From the NCBI GenBank assembly GCA_019116365.1, contig DXBT01000010.1:98582-162581 (forward strand): 64,000 nucleotides of DNA, written 5' to 3'. Source of the stretch: Barnesiella merdipullorum (GTDB taxonomy: Bacteria > Bacteroidota > Bacteroidia > Bacteroidales > Barnesiellaceae). Below are positions 1 through 7,349 of this stretch, piece after piece (the first letter of the stretch is position 1; the number at the start of each line of letters is the position of its first letter). Below the pieces are notes generated by a model that worked only from the letters and a program-made list of their open reading frames with translations, was not told the origin of the DNA and did not search any database. The translations under genes and the position numbers were made by a program.

Positions 1-1
1 C

Positions 2-190
2 GACCGCTACCAGGAGTTCAACTACAACACCTTGAGCGGCCTTATCCTCGACCTGCTCCAACACATCCCCACCGAAGGCGAAAAGGTAGAATGGCTCTGC
101 TTCACCTTCGAGATCGTCGATATGGACGGGGCTCGCATCGACAAGGTGCTGGTACAGCGGCACGAGACAGCACCCGAAGAGGAAGACTGA
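2..190 (+). CDS. gldE: C-terminal end of a GldE/CorC-type hemolysin-family protein (partial)
   Basis: Only the last 62 residues are in the window; the gene begins upstream. The fragment has the pattern of the CorC/HlyC C-terminal domain (TEGEKVEWLCFTFEIVDMDG followed by RIDKVLVQR). That domain follows the CNNM membrane region and CBS pair in the CorC/TlyC family, which includes the Bacteroidetes gliding-associated protein GldE. The acidic EEED tail is usual for these proteins. The family is linked to divalent-cation transport or envelope functions. The GldE name, rather than a general CorC homologue, is inferred from the phylum. Confidence 0.6.
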   Translation, partial: DRYQEFNYNTLSGLILDLLQHIPTEGEKVEWLCFTFEIVDMDGARIDKVLVQRHETAPEEED

Positions 191-285
191 CCCATACCCG
201 CTCTACCCAAGACGGGGGAAGCCTCGGGACCCTCCCGAGGCTCATCTTAAGAAGGGATGGTTACCCGACATCCCCCACCCATCGG

Positions 286-316
286 TTTGCAATTGTGTAA
301 AAAAGTAGTACCTTTG
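286..316 (+). promoter_or_regulatory. sigma-ABfr promoter of the queuosine unit
   Basis: TTTG at 286-289 and TACCTTTG at 309-316, separated by 19 nt, match the Bacteroidetes consensus TTTG-N19/20-TAnnTTTG. Transcription should start near 323, giving a leader of about 78 nt before the transporter start codon at 402. Confidence 0.8.
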
Positions 317-340
317 CGCCCGAAAAATTTCATTTGTATA

Positions 341-400
341 ACCAGCGAGGAGCGCAAGGACTCCTCCCGTGTGCTTGAACACCACGTAAAAAACAAGACT
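341..400 (+). promoter_or_regulatory. Candidate preQ1-I riboswitch-like leader
   Basis: Seen: a 6-bp hairpin (GAGGAG 347-352 with CTCCTC 361-366), then a compact H-type pseudoknot. P1 is CGTG 368-371 with CACG 383-386 and encloses an 11-nt loop. CTTG in that loop (374-377) can pair with CAAG at 394-397 across an A-rich linker (TAAAAAA, 387-393). This is the layout of the preQ1-I aptamer, including the six-A tract. The downstream pair is a queuosine-precursor transporter and queF, both expected preQ1 targets. The tail ends four bases before the ATG, so control would probably be translational. Ligand binding is inferred. Confidence 0.5.
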
Positions 401-401
401 C

Positions 402-1085
402 ATGAATCGTACCGTATCCCTGCCCTTCCTCGTCATGGGCGTTCTTTTCTGTGTGTGCCTCATCTGCTCCAACCTGCTCGAGGTGAAAATGATCTCTTTG
501 GGAGGCATCACCGCAACCGCGGGCCTCATTGTCTTTCCCTTCTCCTACATCATCAACGACTGCATTGCCGAGGTGTGGGGCTACCGCAAGGCGCGGCTCA
601 TCATCTGGATGGGATTTCTCATGAACCTGCTGGCTGTCATCTTCATCCAACTGGCCATCGTCTTGCCGTCGGCACCCTTCTGGGAGGGGCAAAATGCCTT
701 CGAAACCATCTTCTCGTCCACGCCGCGCATCCTGCTGGCCAGCTTCATCGCCTTTCTCGCTGGCTCGTTTCTCAACGCCTATATCATGAGCAAGATGAAA
801 ATCTCGAGCGGAGGCAAACACTTTTCGCTGCGGGCCGTCACCTCGACCATCGTGGGCGAGAGTGCCGACTCGCTGCTCTTCTTTCCCATCGCCTTCGGTG
901 GTGTGGTACCGGTCAGAGAGCTGGCCATACTCATCGTCACCCAGGCTTGTCTCAAGACTGCCTATGAAATCATTATCCTGCCCGTGACCATACGCGTAGT
1001 GCGTCTGGTCAAACGCATCGACGGGAGCGACGTGTATGACCGGCAGGTATCCTACAACATCTTCAAGATAAAAGAATTACAATAA
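402..1085 (+). CDS. Queuosine precursor transporter (YhhQ/DUF165 family)
   Basis: A 227-residue integral membrane protein with about six hydrophobic segments. It has the family signature of an early polar turn, FSYIINDCIAEVWGYRKAR, after the second segment. YhhQ-family proteins import the 7-deazaguanine precursors preQ0/preQ1 for queuosine modification of tRNA. QueF follows after 9 nt, so the two form one unit covering uptake and reduction of precursor. The ATG at 402 directly follows the candidate preQ1 leader. The identification is firm from sequence and context; which deazaguanine is carried cannot be told. Confidence 0.88.
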   Translation: MNRTVSLPFLVMGVLFCVCLICSNLLEVKMISLGGITATAGLIVFPFSYIINDCIAEVWGYRKARLIIWMGFLMNLLAVIFIQLAIVLPSAPFWEGQNAFETIFSSTPRILLASFIAFLAGSFLNAYIMSKMKISSGGKHFSLRAVTSTIVGESADSLLFFPIAFGGVVPVRELAILIVTQACLKTAYEIIILPVTIRVVRLVKRIDGSDVYDRQVSYNIFKIKELQ

Positions 1086-1094
1086 CTCACGAAT

Positions 1095-1550
1095 ATGGAA
1101 TCGAAAGAACCTCAACTGACCCTGCTGGGCTACAAGACTACCTATCGGCAAGACTATGCCCCCGAGGTGTTGGAAACCTTCACCAACAAACACCCCGAAA
1201 ACGACTACTGGGTGCGATTCAACTGCCCCGAGTTTACCAGCCTCTGCCCCATCACCGGGCAACCCGACTTCGCCACCATACAAATCGACTACATCCCCGG
1301 CGAGCGCATGGTCGAGAGCAAGAGTCTCAAGCTCTACCTCTTCAGTTTCCGCAACCACGGAGCCTTCCACGAAGATTGCGTGAACATTATCATGAAAGAC
1401 CTCATCCGCCTCATGGAGCCCAAGTATATCGAGGTAACCGGCTTTTTCACACCTCGCGGCGGTATCAGCATCTATCCCTATTGCAACTACGGACGCCCCG
1501 GCACCGAATATGAGCAGATGGCCCGCCAACGGTTGCAAAACCACCAGTAA
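1095..1550 (+). CDS. queF: NADPH-dependent 7-cyano-7-deazaguanine reductase QueF
   Basis: This 151-residue protein is the short, unimodular (Bacillus-type) QueF. It reduces the nitrile of preQ0 to the amine preQ1 in queuosine synthesis. Cys51 in SLCPITGQPDF is the nucleophile that forms the thioimide, and Asp58 is the acid. The QueF motif ESKSLKLYL lies at 74-82 and the substrate-binding HED at 92-94. The length equals that of characterised unimodular enzymes, so it is intact. It sits directly behind the precursor transporter, probably co-transcribed with it. Confidence 0.96.
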   Translation: MESKEPQLTLLGYKTTYRQDYAPEVLETFTNKHPENDYWVRFNCPEFTSLCPITGQPDFATIQIDYIPGERMVESKSLKLYLFSFRNHGAFHEDCVNIIMKDLIRLMEPKYIEVTGFFTPRGGISIYPYCNYGRPGTEYEQMARQRLQNHQ

Positions 1551-1596
1551 ACGAGCCCCTTATCACTCATAGAGAAGTTCTATAGCTGCAGGGCCT

Positions 1597-2523
1597 CTAC
1601 CGCCGTTCACACAAGTGCCCCTGCCAGGCGTCCCGTTCCCGCATGCGACGCAACAAGCGGGCGGTGAACTCATGATTCTTGAGCCCCCAGTTGGGTGCAA
1701 TGAGCAGCTCGGCCGGCGACTGCGACACAAACCGCTCGATGGCGATGCGGGGCGACAGCCGTTCGGCAAAGTCGATAGCCAGGTCGATATACTCATCGAC
1801 ATCATACAGGTGAAAATCCTGCGGACGAGTCTCATACTCGCGGGCCATGCGGGTGTGGCGGATAAGCTGCAACTGGTGCAGTTTGATGGTATCGAGAGGC
1901 AGTTGCGACATGCGGCGGGCATGATCGAGCATCATCGCACGAGTCTCGCCCGGCAACCCCAGTATCATGTGGGCACCCACCAGCACCCCGGCGGCCGAGG
2001 TGCGGCGAATGGCATCGGCCGAGGTGGCAAAGTCGTGCCCCCGGTTGATGCGATGCAAAGTCTCGTCGCAGGTACTCTCCACTCCATACTCCACCAACAC
2101 GAAGGTGCGCCGCGACAACTCGGCCAGGTAGTCGAGCAGACCAGCCGGCATGCAATCGGGACGTGTGCCAATGATGAGACCCACCACACCGGGATGAGCC
2201 AGAGCCTCTTCGTACTTGCGTCTCAACTCCTCAAGCTCGCCATAGGTATTGGTATAAGCCTGAAAATAGGCCAGGTAGCGCATCTCGGGATACTTGCGGG
2301 CAAAGAAGGCAATACCCTCGTCGAGCTGGCAGGTGATGCTCTTGCCCGTGTGGCAATAGTCGGGGCTGAAAGTCTGGTTGTTGCAATAGGTGCAGCCCCC
2401 CACCCCTATGCTGCCGTCGCGGTTGGGACAGGTAAAGCCGGCATGCAGCGAGATTTTCTGCACCTTACCGTCGAAATGTTCGCTCAGGAAATCGGCAAAA
2501 TCGCGATATCGCTTCTGCTCCAT
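1597..2523 (-). CDS. Radical SAM protein, TIGR01212 (YhcC/YtqA-like) family
   Basis: A 308-residue radical SAM enzyme. The cluster-binding cysteines sit in an expanded N-terminal motif: CPNRDGSIGVGGCTYC, in which the first Cys is separated from the CxxC pair, as in the TIGR01212 family and Elp3-like proteins. Later segments (IIGTRPDCMP, EYGVESTCDETL, GAHMILGLPGETR) follow the radical SAM barrel pattern. The reaction of this family is not established, so no substrate is assigned. It ends 5 nt before the ATG region of the M20 peptidase gene upstream and is probably co-transcribed with it on the minus strand. Confidence 0.85.
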   Translation of the reverse strand: MEQKRYRDFADFLSEHFDGKVQKISLHAGFTCPNRDGSIGVGGCTYCNNQTFSPDYCHTGKSITCQLDEGIAFFARKYPEMRYLAYFQAYTNTYGELEELRRKYEEALAHPGVVGLIIGTRPDCMPAGLLDYLAELSRRTFVLVEYGVESTCDETLHRINRGHDFATSADAIRRTSAAGVLVGAHMILGLPGETRAMMLDHARRMSQLPLDTIKLHQLQLIRHTRMAREYETRPQDFHLYDVDEYIDLAIDFAERLSPRIAIERFVSQSPAELLIAPNWGLKNHEFTARLLRRMRERDAWQGHLCERR

Positions 2524-2528
2524 GCCAA

Positions 2529-3887
2529 TTAATGTCCAAACCGATTGTAAAACTCGACCACGGCGACAATTCCCTTTTCATACATCTCCATGCGGAAATT
2601 CTCGTTAGGCGAGTGGGTAGCATCCGACTCGAGGCCAAAGCCCATCAAGACCGATTTCACCCCCAACACCTTTTCGAAAGTGGCAATAATGGGAATACTG
2701 CCTCCACGGCGCACGGCCAACGGCTGTTTGCCGAATGCCAGCGTATATCCCTGCGCGGCCGCCTTATAGGCCGGCAAGTCAATGGGGCATACATAGCTCT
2801 CGCCACCGTGCATGGGGGTAACCTTTACCTTCACGCTGCGGGGAGCCACCGACTCGATATAGTCGATAAAGAGTTTCGAAATCTGCTCATGATTCTGGTG
2901 GGGGACCAGTCGGCACGACACCTTGGCATAGGCCTTCGAGGGCAACACCGTCTTGGCCCCTTCGCCCGTATAACCGCCCCAGATACCGCAGATATCGAAC
3001 GTGGGGCGAATGGCGGTGCGTTCCAGCGGCGAGAAACCAGCTTCACCGGCCAATTCATCGACCTCGATGGCCTGTTTATATTTCTCTTCGTCGTAGGGTA
3101 CGGCACCCAGCATGGCTCGCTCCTGGGCCGACACCTCCTCGACATCGTCATAGAAATGAGGAATGACAATGCGGCCGTTGCCATCGACAATACCGGCCAT
3201 CATCTTGCAGAGTTCGTTGATGGGATTGGCCACCGTACCGCCAAAGATACCCGAGTGCAAGTCGCGGTTGGGACCGGTCACTTCGATCTCCCAATAGGCC
3301 AGGCCACGCAGACCCGTCGTAATCGACGGAGTATCGAGCCCCACCATACTGGTGTCGGAGACCAGAATCACATCGCAACGCAGCAGGTCGAGGTGACTTT
3401 TGCAGAACTCCTCCACTCCGGGCGAGCCTATCTCTTCGCCGCCCTCGATCAGGAACTTCACGTTGCAGCGCAACAGACCTTCGCGCACGGCAATCTCAAA
3501 CGCTTTCAACTGGATGAATCCCTGCCCCTTGTCGTCGTCGGCACCACGTCCCCACAGGCGATCTTCCTTAATGACCGGTTCAAAAGGCTCGGTGTGCCAC
3601 AGCTCCAACGGTTCGACCGGCATCACGTCGTAGTGGGCATAGACCAACACCGTGGGGTAGTCGGGGTTGACCACCTTCTCGGCAAAAACCACCGGCGAGG
3701 CCGATGTAGGCATCACCTCGGCACGGTCGGCTCCGGCCTCGAGCAGCAACTCACGCCACCGGTCGGCACAACGCAGCATATCGTCCCGGTGCTCGGGCAA
3801 AGCACTTATCGAGGGTATGCGCAACAACGAAAACAGCTCATCGAAGAAACGATCGCGATGATCGGCTATATACTTTCTTGTATCCAT
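2529..3887 (-). CDS. M20 family dipeptidase/metallopeptidase
   Basis: A 452-residue cytosolic di-zinc peptidase of clan MH. Metal-ligand and catalytic motifs are present in order: YAHYDVMPVEP, GRGADDDKG (bridging Asp), and EGGEEIGSPG (catalytic base Glu and ligand Glu). The C-terminal region ends with the ligand-His segment SDATHSPNENF. The insert between the lid-domain motifs has the size of CNDP/PepV-like dipeptidases. It probably hydrolyses dipeptides, and the exact preference is unknown. It lies between aroC and the radical SAM gene on the same strand with short gaps (22 and 5 nt). Confidence 0.9.
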   Translation of the reverse strand: MDTRKYIADHRDRFFDELFSLLRIPSISALPEHRDDMLRCADRWRELLLEAGADRAEVMPTSASPVVFAEKVVNPDYPTVLVYAHYDVMPVEPLELWHTEPFEPVIKEDRLWGRGADDDKGQGFIQLKAFEIAVREGLLRCNVKFLIEGGEEIGSPGVEEFCKSHLDLLRCDVILVSDTSMVGLDTPSITTGLRGLAYWEIEVTGPNRDLHSGIFGGTVANPINELCKMMAGIVDGNGRIVIPHFYDDVEEVSAQERAMLGAVPYDEEKYKQAIEVDELAGEAGFSPLERTAIRPTFDICGIWGGYTGEGAKTVLPSKAYAKVSCRLVPHQNHEQISKLFIDYIESVAPRSVKVKVTPMHGGESYVCPIDLPAYKAAAQGYTLAFGKQPLAVRRGGSIPIIATFEKVLGVKSVLMGFGLESDATHSPNENFRMEMYEKGIVAVVEFYNRFGH

Positions 3888-3909
3888 ATAGGGGTATGTT
3901 TTATGTTTT

Positions 3910-4983
3910 TTACAGTTTATGACTCTGTGCCAGCAAATAGTAGTCGAGCATCACCATCGCCGCCATGGCCTCTACCACGGGGACTGCCCGCGGGAGCACA
4001 CAAGGGTCATGACGCCCTTTGGCCTTCAACACGGTGGGATTTCCCTGGGCATCGACCGTTTCAATATCGCGCAGCAAAGTTGCCACAGGCTTGAAAGCCA
4101 CCCTGAAGTAGATATCCTCGCCATTGGAAATTCCTCCCTGTATCCCGCCCGAATAGTTGGTGCGGGTCGTCACACGACCGTCGCACATCTCGAACACGTC
4201 GTTCACCTGCGAGCCCCGGCACTTCGCTCCCTCGAATCCCATACCATACTCAAACCCCTTGACAGCGTTGATACCGAGCATGGCACTGCCCAGGGCAGCA
4301 TGCAGTTTGTTGAATACCGGTTCGCCCAAACCCACAGGCACGTGACGAATAACCCCGGTGATGACTCCACCCACGGTATCGCCCTGCGACTTCACCCCGG
4401 CAATATATTGCTCCATCTGCCGGGCCATCTCGGCATCGGGACAACGCACCGCGTTTTTCTCAATCTCGGACAGGTCGTAGCTGCGATAGTCGCCCGACAG
4501 CGACAACTCGCCCACCTGCGAGGTATAGGCCCACACCTCGATGCCCAGGCGAGCAAGCACCAGCTTGGCCAACGCCCCGGCTACACAGCGGGCTATCGTC
4601 TCGCGAGCCGACGAACGGCCTCCACCCCGATGGTCGCGCAGACCGTATTTGCGGGTATAAGTATAATCGGCATGCGAAGGACGAAAGAGATCCCGCATAT
4701 TGTCGTAGTCGGCAGAGTGTTGATTTTCGTTCCGCACCACAAACCCAATGGGGGCACCAGTAGTCTTGCCCTCGAAGATTCCCGACAGGAACTCGACCCG
4801 GTCGCTCTCCTTGCGGGGAGTCACTATGGACGACTGTCCCGGCCGACGACGGTCGAGCTCGTGCTGAATAAACTCCATATCGACCGATATGCCAGCAGGC
4901 ATACCATCGACCACCCCCCCGATGGCCGGGCCGTGTGACTCGCCAAACGAGGTGAGGGTAAAAAGATTTCCTATCGTATTCAT
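3910..4983 (-). CDS. aroC: Chorismate synthase
   Basis: A 357-residue, full-length chorismate synthase, which makes chorismate from 5-enolpyruvylshikimate-3-phosphate using reduced FMN. Signatures visible are GESHGPAIGGVVDGMPAG near the N terminus, RRPGQSSIVTPRKESD, the GGGRSSARETI block and FKPVATL. The last shikimate-pathway step is thus encoded here, while aroB lies about 57 kb away in the window. Its promoter is carried by a repeat copy upstream (5018-5116). Confidence 0.97.
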   Translation of the reverse strand: MNTIGNLFTLTSFGESHGPAIGGVVDGMPAGISVDMEFIQHELDRRRPGQSSIVTPRKESDRVEFLSGIFEGKTTGAPIGFVVRNENQHSADYDNMRDLFRPSHADYTYTRKYGLRDHRGGGRSSARETIARCVAGALAKLVLARLGIEVWAYTSQVGELSLSGDYRSYDLSEIEKNAVRCPDAEMARQMEQYIAGVKSQGDTVGGVITGVIRHVPVGLGEPVFNKLHAALGSAMLGINAVKGFEYGMGFEGAKCRGSQVNDVFEMCDGRVTTRTNYSGGIQGGISNGEDIYFRVAFKPVATLLRDIETVDAQGNPTVLKAKGRHDPCVLPRAVPVVEAMAAMVMLDYYLLAQSHKL

Positions 4984-5017
4984 CGTGTTGCCTCTGACGG
5001 TTATATGTTAGGCTATC

Positions 5018-5049
5018 CAAAGATAGTGAAAGGTGAGCGTAGAGACAAA
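5018..5049 (-). promoter_or_regulatory. sigma-ABfr promoter of aroC inside repeat copy A
   Basis: On the minus strand, TTTG (5049-5046), 20 nt, then TATCTTTG (5025-5018). This is a full match to the Bacteroidetes consensus, about 35 nt upstream of the aroC ATG. It forms the downstream end of a dispersed repeat. Confidence 0.8.
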
Positions 5050-5116
5050 CAAAAAGCACGATTTTCAATGTTCTACTTTACCAAGCCGCATCCTACCACC
5101 ATCCCAGATAGCGAAA
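5018..5116 (-). repeat. Dispersed promoter-bearing repeat, copy A
   Basis: Read on the minus strand this segment runs TTTCGCTATCTG (5116-5105), AGGATGCGGCTTGG (5094-5081), an A/T-rich imperfect hairpin, then CTCACCTTTCACTATCTTTG (5037-5018). The same order of blocks is seen at 46275-46371, and the last 20 bases are identical to two places there. A more diverged copy lies at 60091-60195. Confidence 0.7.
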
Positions 5117-5213
5117 GAGCCGAACGGATAATGGAGAGAATTCAATACACCAGGACTCCATCCTATTCAGCCGATTCGATTAACCGTGCCCATATATTGA
5201 GTACCAAAGCCCC

Positions 5214-5260
5214 CCCAAAAAGCGACAGGAACTTCCTCCTTAAGAGGGAGCTCCTGTCGT
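5214..5260 (-). terminator. Terminator of the IdeS-like gene
   Basis: CGACAGGA (5223-5230) and TCCTGTCG (5252-5259) enclose CTTCCTC/GAGGGAG, giving a 15-bp stem with one mismatch and a 5-nt loop. On the minus strand it is followed by a T run (complement of 5216-5220). It lies between the protease stop codon and the aroC promoter region. The rest of the 4984-5303 interval holds repeat copy A and no recognisable gene. Confidence 0.7.
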
Positions 5261-5303
5261 TATCTGCATGGTCGGTATTGTCCCGGCCATTATCCATTAT
5301 TCA

Positions 5304-6266
5304 TTACTCTATATCGCCTAACTTCTCCTTCCATATATCCTGTCGCAAATCGACCAGGACGAGAGCCGTGATAAGAGACGTCCTCCGTGTTCCTCCAAAA
5401 GGTTTAGGCAATTGAATGGTATAAGCCACGTCGCCCATGGAAGGGAGTGTCGGATTTTGCGCATATGTAATTCCCAGTCGAATAATCGCAGCCCCGTTGG
5501 CGTCCTGATCGACCAGGTTGTTGTCGCAATAGTAGATGTGCGACACATACCCCTCCTCGTCAAACTCGGCGCCCCAAATGGTCATGGCATGCAGGCTTTC
5601 GCCTCCGGTGGTAAATTTATATGCCGTAAACCCAATTGCCTTGTTCTCGGTAAAAGCTTTCTTCATGAGTTTATTGAAATTCTCCTTGGACATGTTGCGG
5701 CTATCCTCGATAATAACATCTTCCGGAGAGAAGACTTTGGAAAAGAAACCGTGGAAACTGTTTTCCATATCGGGGTCGCGGAACGGAGCCGAAATATTGG
5801 TCGAATTTCCGCTGATAAACCAGTTGACTCCACCGCCTTCCCATCCCGACCGATCTTGGAAGCTGGAAATAAAGAAGTTGAATATTTCGCTCTTGTTGCT
5901 GGCATAGTCGCCCGGATTGGGAGCCTTATAGACCTCCGACGGACGGGCAAAGTCATACTGCTGGCCATACATCTCGTCATAACGATCGACATATTTCTTG
6001 TTGTTCACAATCCACCAGTGCAGCAAATTCGAAGCCGAGGCAGCCCAACACATACTGCCGTCGGGAGCATCGTCAAACTCATAAGTCTTGTTGCAGTCGT
6101 ACCAGGCGCAGGTATCGCACCAAGTGAGTTGCTGTTTCTCAAAGTCATCCCCCATACTCTCATAGTCGTAGCGCAGCCACTCCCCGGCCGGGAAGACGTC
6201 CACTGCCGGCGGGTAACTCTTCACGTTCTCCTTTACCGGGAAATCGGGAGCCTTCACACCATACAC
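5304..6266 (-). CDS. IdeS/Mac-like (peptidase family C66) cysteine protease, catalytic part of a frameshifted gene
   Basis: The 320 codons encode a papain-like catalytic domain close in pattern to streptococcal IdeS/Mac IgG proteases. Cys73 in DGSMCWAASASNLLHWW matches the LCGAATAGNMLHWW-type nucleophile block. His226 in LHAMTIWGAEFDEEG matches the HVINLWGADFD block, and the CDNN at 247-250 matches the third catalytic position. No ATG precedes Met38; the coordinates use a GTG. The frame runs open upstream to the end of the 6301-6513 reading frame, which supplies the signal peptide. One extra A in the A-run near 6303-6308 would join them into a secreted protein of about 400 residues. The target is unknown; immunoglobulin cleavage would be speculation. 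Confidence 0.75.
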   Translation of the reverse strand: MYGVKAPDFPVKENVKSYPPAVDVFPAGEWLRYDYESMGDDFEKQQLTWCDTCAWYDCNKTYEFDDAPDGSMCWAASASNLLHWWIVNNKKYVDRYDEMYGQQYDFARPSEVYKAPNPGDYASNKSEIFNFFISSFQDRSGWEGGGVNWFISGNSTNISAPFRDPDMENSFHGFFSKVFSPEDVIIEDSRNMSKENFNKLMKKAFTENKAIGFTAYKFTTGGESLHAMTIWGAEFDEEGYVSHIYYCDNNLVDQDANGAAIIRLGITYAQNPTLPSMGDVAYTIQLPKPFGGTRRTSLITALVLVDLRQDIWKEKLGDIE

Positions 6267-6300
6267 CCAGCAGGTTTTACCGGCAAAAGGATCAACCGTA

Positions 6301-6513
6301 TCATTTTTGGGCTTCGATACCCTTTATTTGGCTCAAATCCATAGCCGGGTCGTAAGTCTCGCCTACCGACCAGTTCTCGCCCGTAACATCTTTGGCAAAA
6401 TGCAGATTGCCCTCGACCGTTACCGGGTTACCGTCTTGCTTCTCCACGACAAACTGCGCCCGAGCCGACACAATTGTCAATACACATATTATTATTAAAA
6501 ACTTCTTCATCAT
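6301..6513 (-). CDS. Signal-peptide and N-terminal part of the frameshifted IdeS-like protease
   Basis: Seventy codons: a clear signal peptide (MMKKFLIIICVLTIVSARAQ) and a short beta-rich stretch ending in ...IKGIEAQK and a TGA. The stop falls inside the run CCCAAAAATGATACG (minus strand). With one more A the reading continues AQKNDTVDPFAGK directly into the protease frame. I therefore read it as the 5' part of the same gene, broken by a one-base deletion, rather than as a separate small protein. It starts 24 nt after the neighbouring T9SS-tagged gene, so both were probably one operon. Confidence 0.7.
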   Translation of the reverse strand: MMKKFLIIICVLTIVSARAQFVVEKQDGNPVTVEGNLHFAKDVTGENWSVGETYDPAMDLSQIKGIEAQK

Positions 6514-6537
6514 GTTTCGGGGTTTGTTGTTAATCGT

Positions 6538-6984
6538 TTATCGTTTTATGAATTTGAGCGTAGTTCCGGCAGTCTTGAGCAGATAACTGCCTTGCGGCAA
6601 ATCGTTCACCAATATAGACACTTTGCTCCCGGTAGCGACCACACTCTTTACCACTCGGCCATCGAGAGCCACAATCTCTACTCGACAACCTTCGCTCAAG
6701 CCACTCATATGCAGACTCTCCTGCACCGGATTGGGATAGATACGCACCTGCTCAGCCACAACATCATCGACTTCGGTAGCCTGTTTCTTGCTGAATGTGA
6801 CTCGCTGCACATCCACTACGGGATTGCCATTTTTAACGATGACCGAAAAATGGGTCGAGTCGTCGCTTCGCAACAGATAATCGACCTCGTCCATGGCCAC
6901 ACTCACACCGGTATCGGTATTCATATACCATTTTTCGGCAGCTTGGGCACACAAGGTACACGACAAGGCACACACGAGTACCAC
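6538..6984 (-). CDS. Small secreted protein with T9SS-type C-terminal domain (5' end frameshifted)
   Basis: The mature part is about 130 residues: a short beta-rich region, then a C-terminal domain starting RIYPNPVQESLHM and ending GSYLLKTAGTTLKFIKR. That is the usual shape of a type IX secretion sorting (type A) domain. The only in-frame start is a GTG at 6984, which gives a poor signal peptide. The ATG at 7010 is in another frame. If the A-run at 7002-7005 had one more A, translation would give MRKTRFPYFVVLVCALSCTL and then CAQA, a textbook signal peptide. The gene therefore appears to carry a one-base deletion at its 5' end. Function unknown. Confidence 0.65.
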   Translation of the reverse strand: MVLVCALSCTLCAQAAEKWYMNTDTGVSVAMDEVDYLLRSDDSTHFSVIVKNGNPVVDVQRVTFSKKQATEVDDVVAEQVRIYPNPVQESLHMSGLSEGCRVEIVALDGRVVKSVVATGSKVSILVNDLPQGSYLLKTAGTTLKFIKR

Positions 6985-7220
6985 AAAATAAGGGAATCTG
7001 GTTTTCTCATTCGTTCTTATATTACTAAGTTACGGTTATTATTCAATTCAAGATAAAAAGAGTGTCTATGACACTATATATTCTGGTCTCACTTGCGGCA
7101 CACAACCGCATCTGCATCTTCACATCCAGCGGTATCAACAGCTTCTTGTTACCGATAGTCACACATATTCAGCCACTTCAGGCTTGCTCTTCAAACAAAG
7201 CGACACTTGCTTAGGCCGGG

Positions 7221-7228
7221 CAAAGATA
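7221..7228 (-). promoter_or_regulatory. -7 element for the T9SS/IdeS-like gene pair
   Basis: TATCTTTG on the minus strand (7228-7221) matches TAnnTTTG. No TTTG lies at the correct spacing upstream, so this is a partial promoter. It would give a leader of roughly 200 nt. Confidence 0.4.
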
Positions 7229-7315
7229 AATAAAAATTCGAAAATTCACCGGGAGCAAACTATTTTCCCACTCATTTATTATAATTATTATCAAATACCA
7301 TATCGTTTTTTTTCT

Positions 7316-7323
7316 TACTTTTG
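7316..7323 (+). promoter_or_regulatory. -7 element of the OmpA-like lipoprotein gene
   Basis: TACTTTTG fits TAnnTTTG, 27 nt before the ATG at 7350. The expected upstream TTTG is not conserved. Confidence 0.5.
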
Positions 7324-7349
7324 TAAAGCAAATTCTAAAACCAACAGAT

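Larger units (their letters stand above)
7024..7349. other. Divergent intergenic region without recognised gene
   Basis: About 320 bp between two divergent genes. It holds -7 elements for both directions (7221-7228 minus, 7316-7323 plus) and is A/T-rich near 7225-7340. I see no ORF, RNA gene or strong inverted repeat. Confidence 0.5.

Noticed and set aside
2532..4094. 520-codon plus-strand frame opposite the M20 peptidase and aroC
   Set aside because: It spans two well-identified minus-strand genes and their gap; no promoter or family signal.
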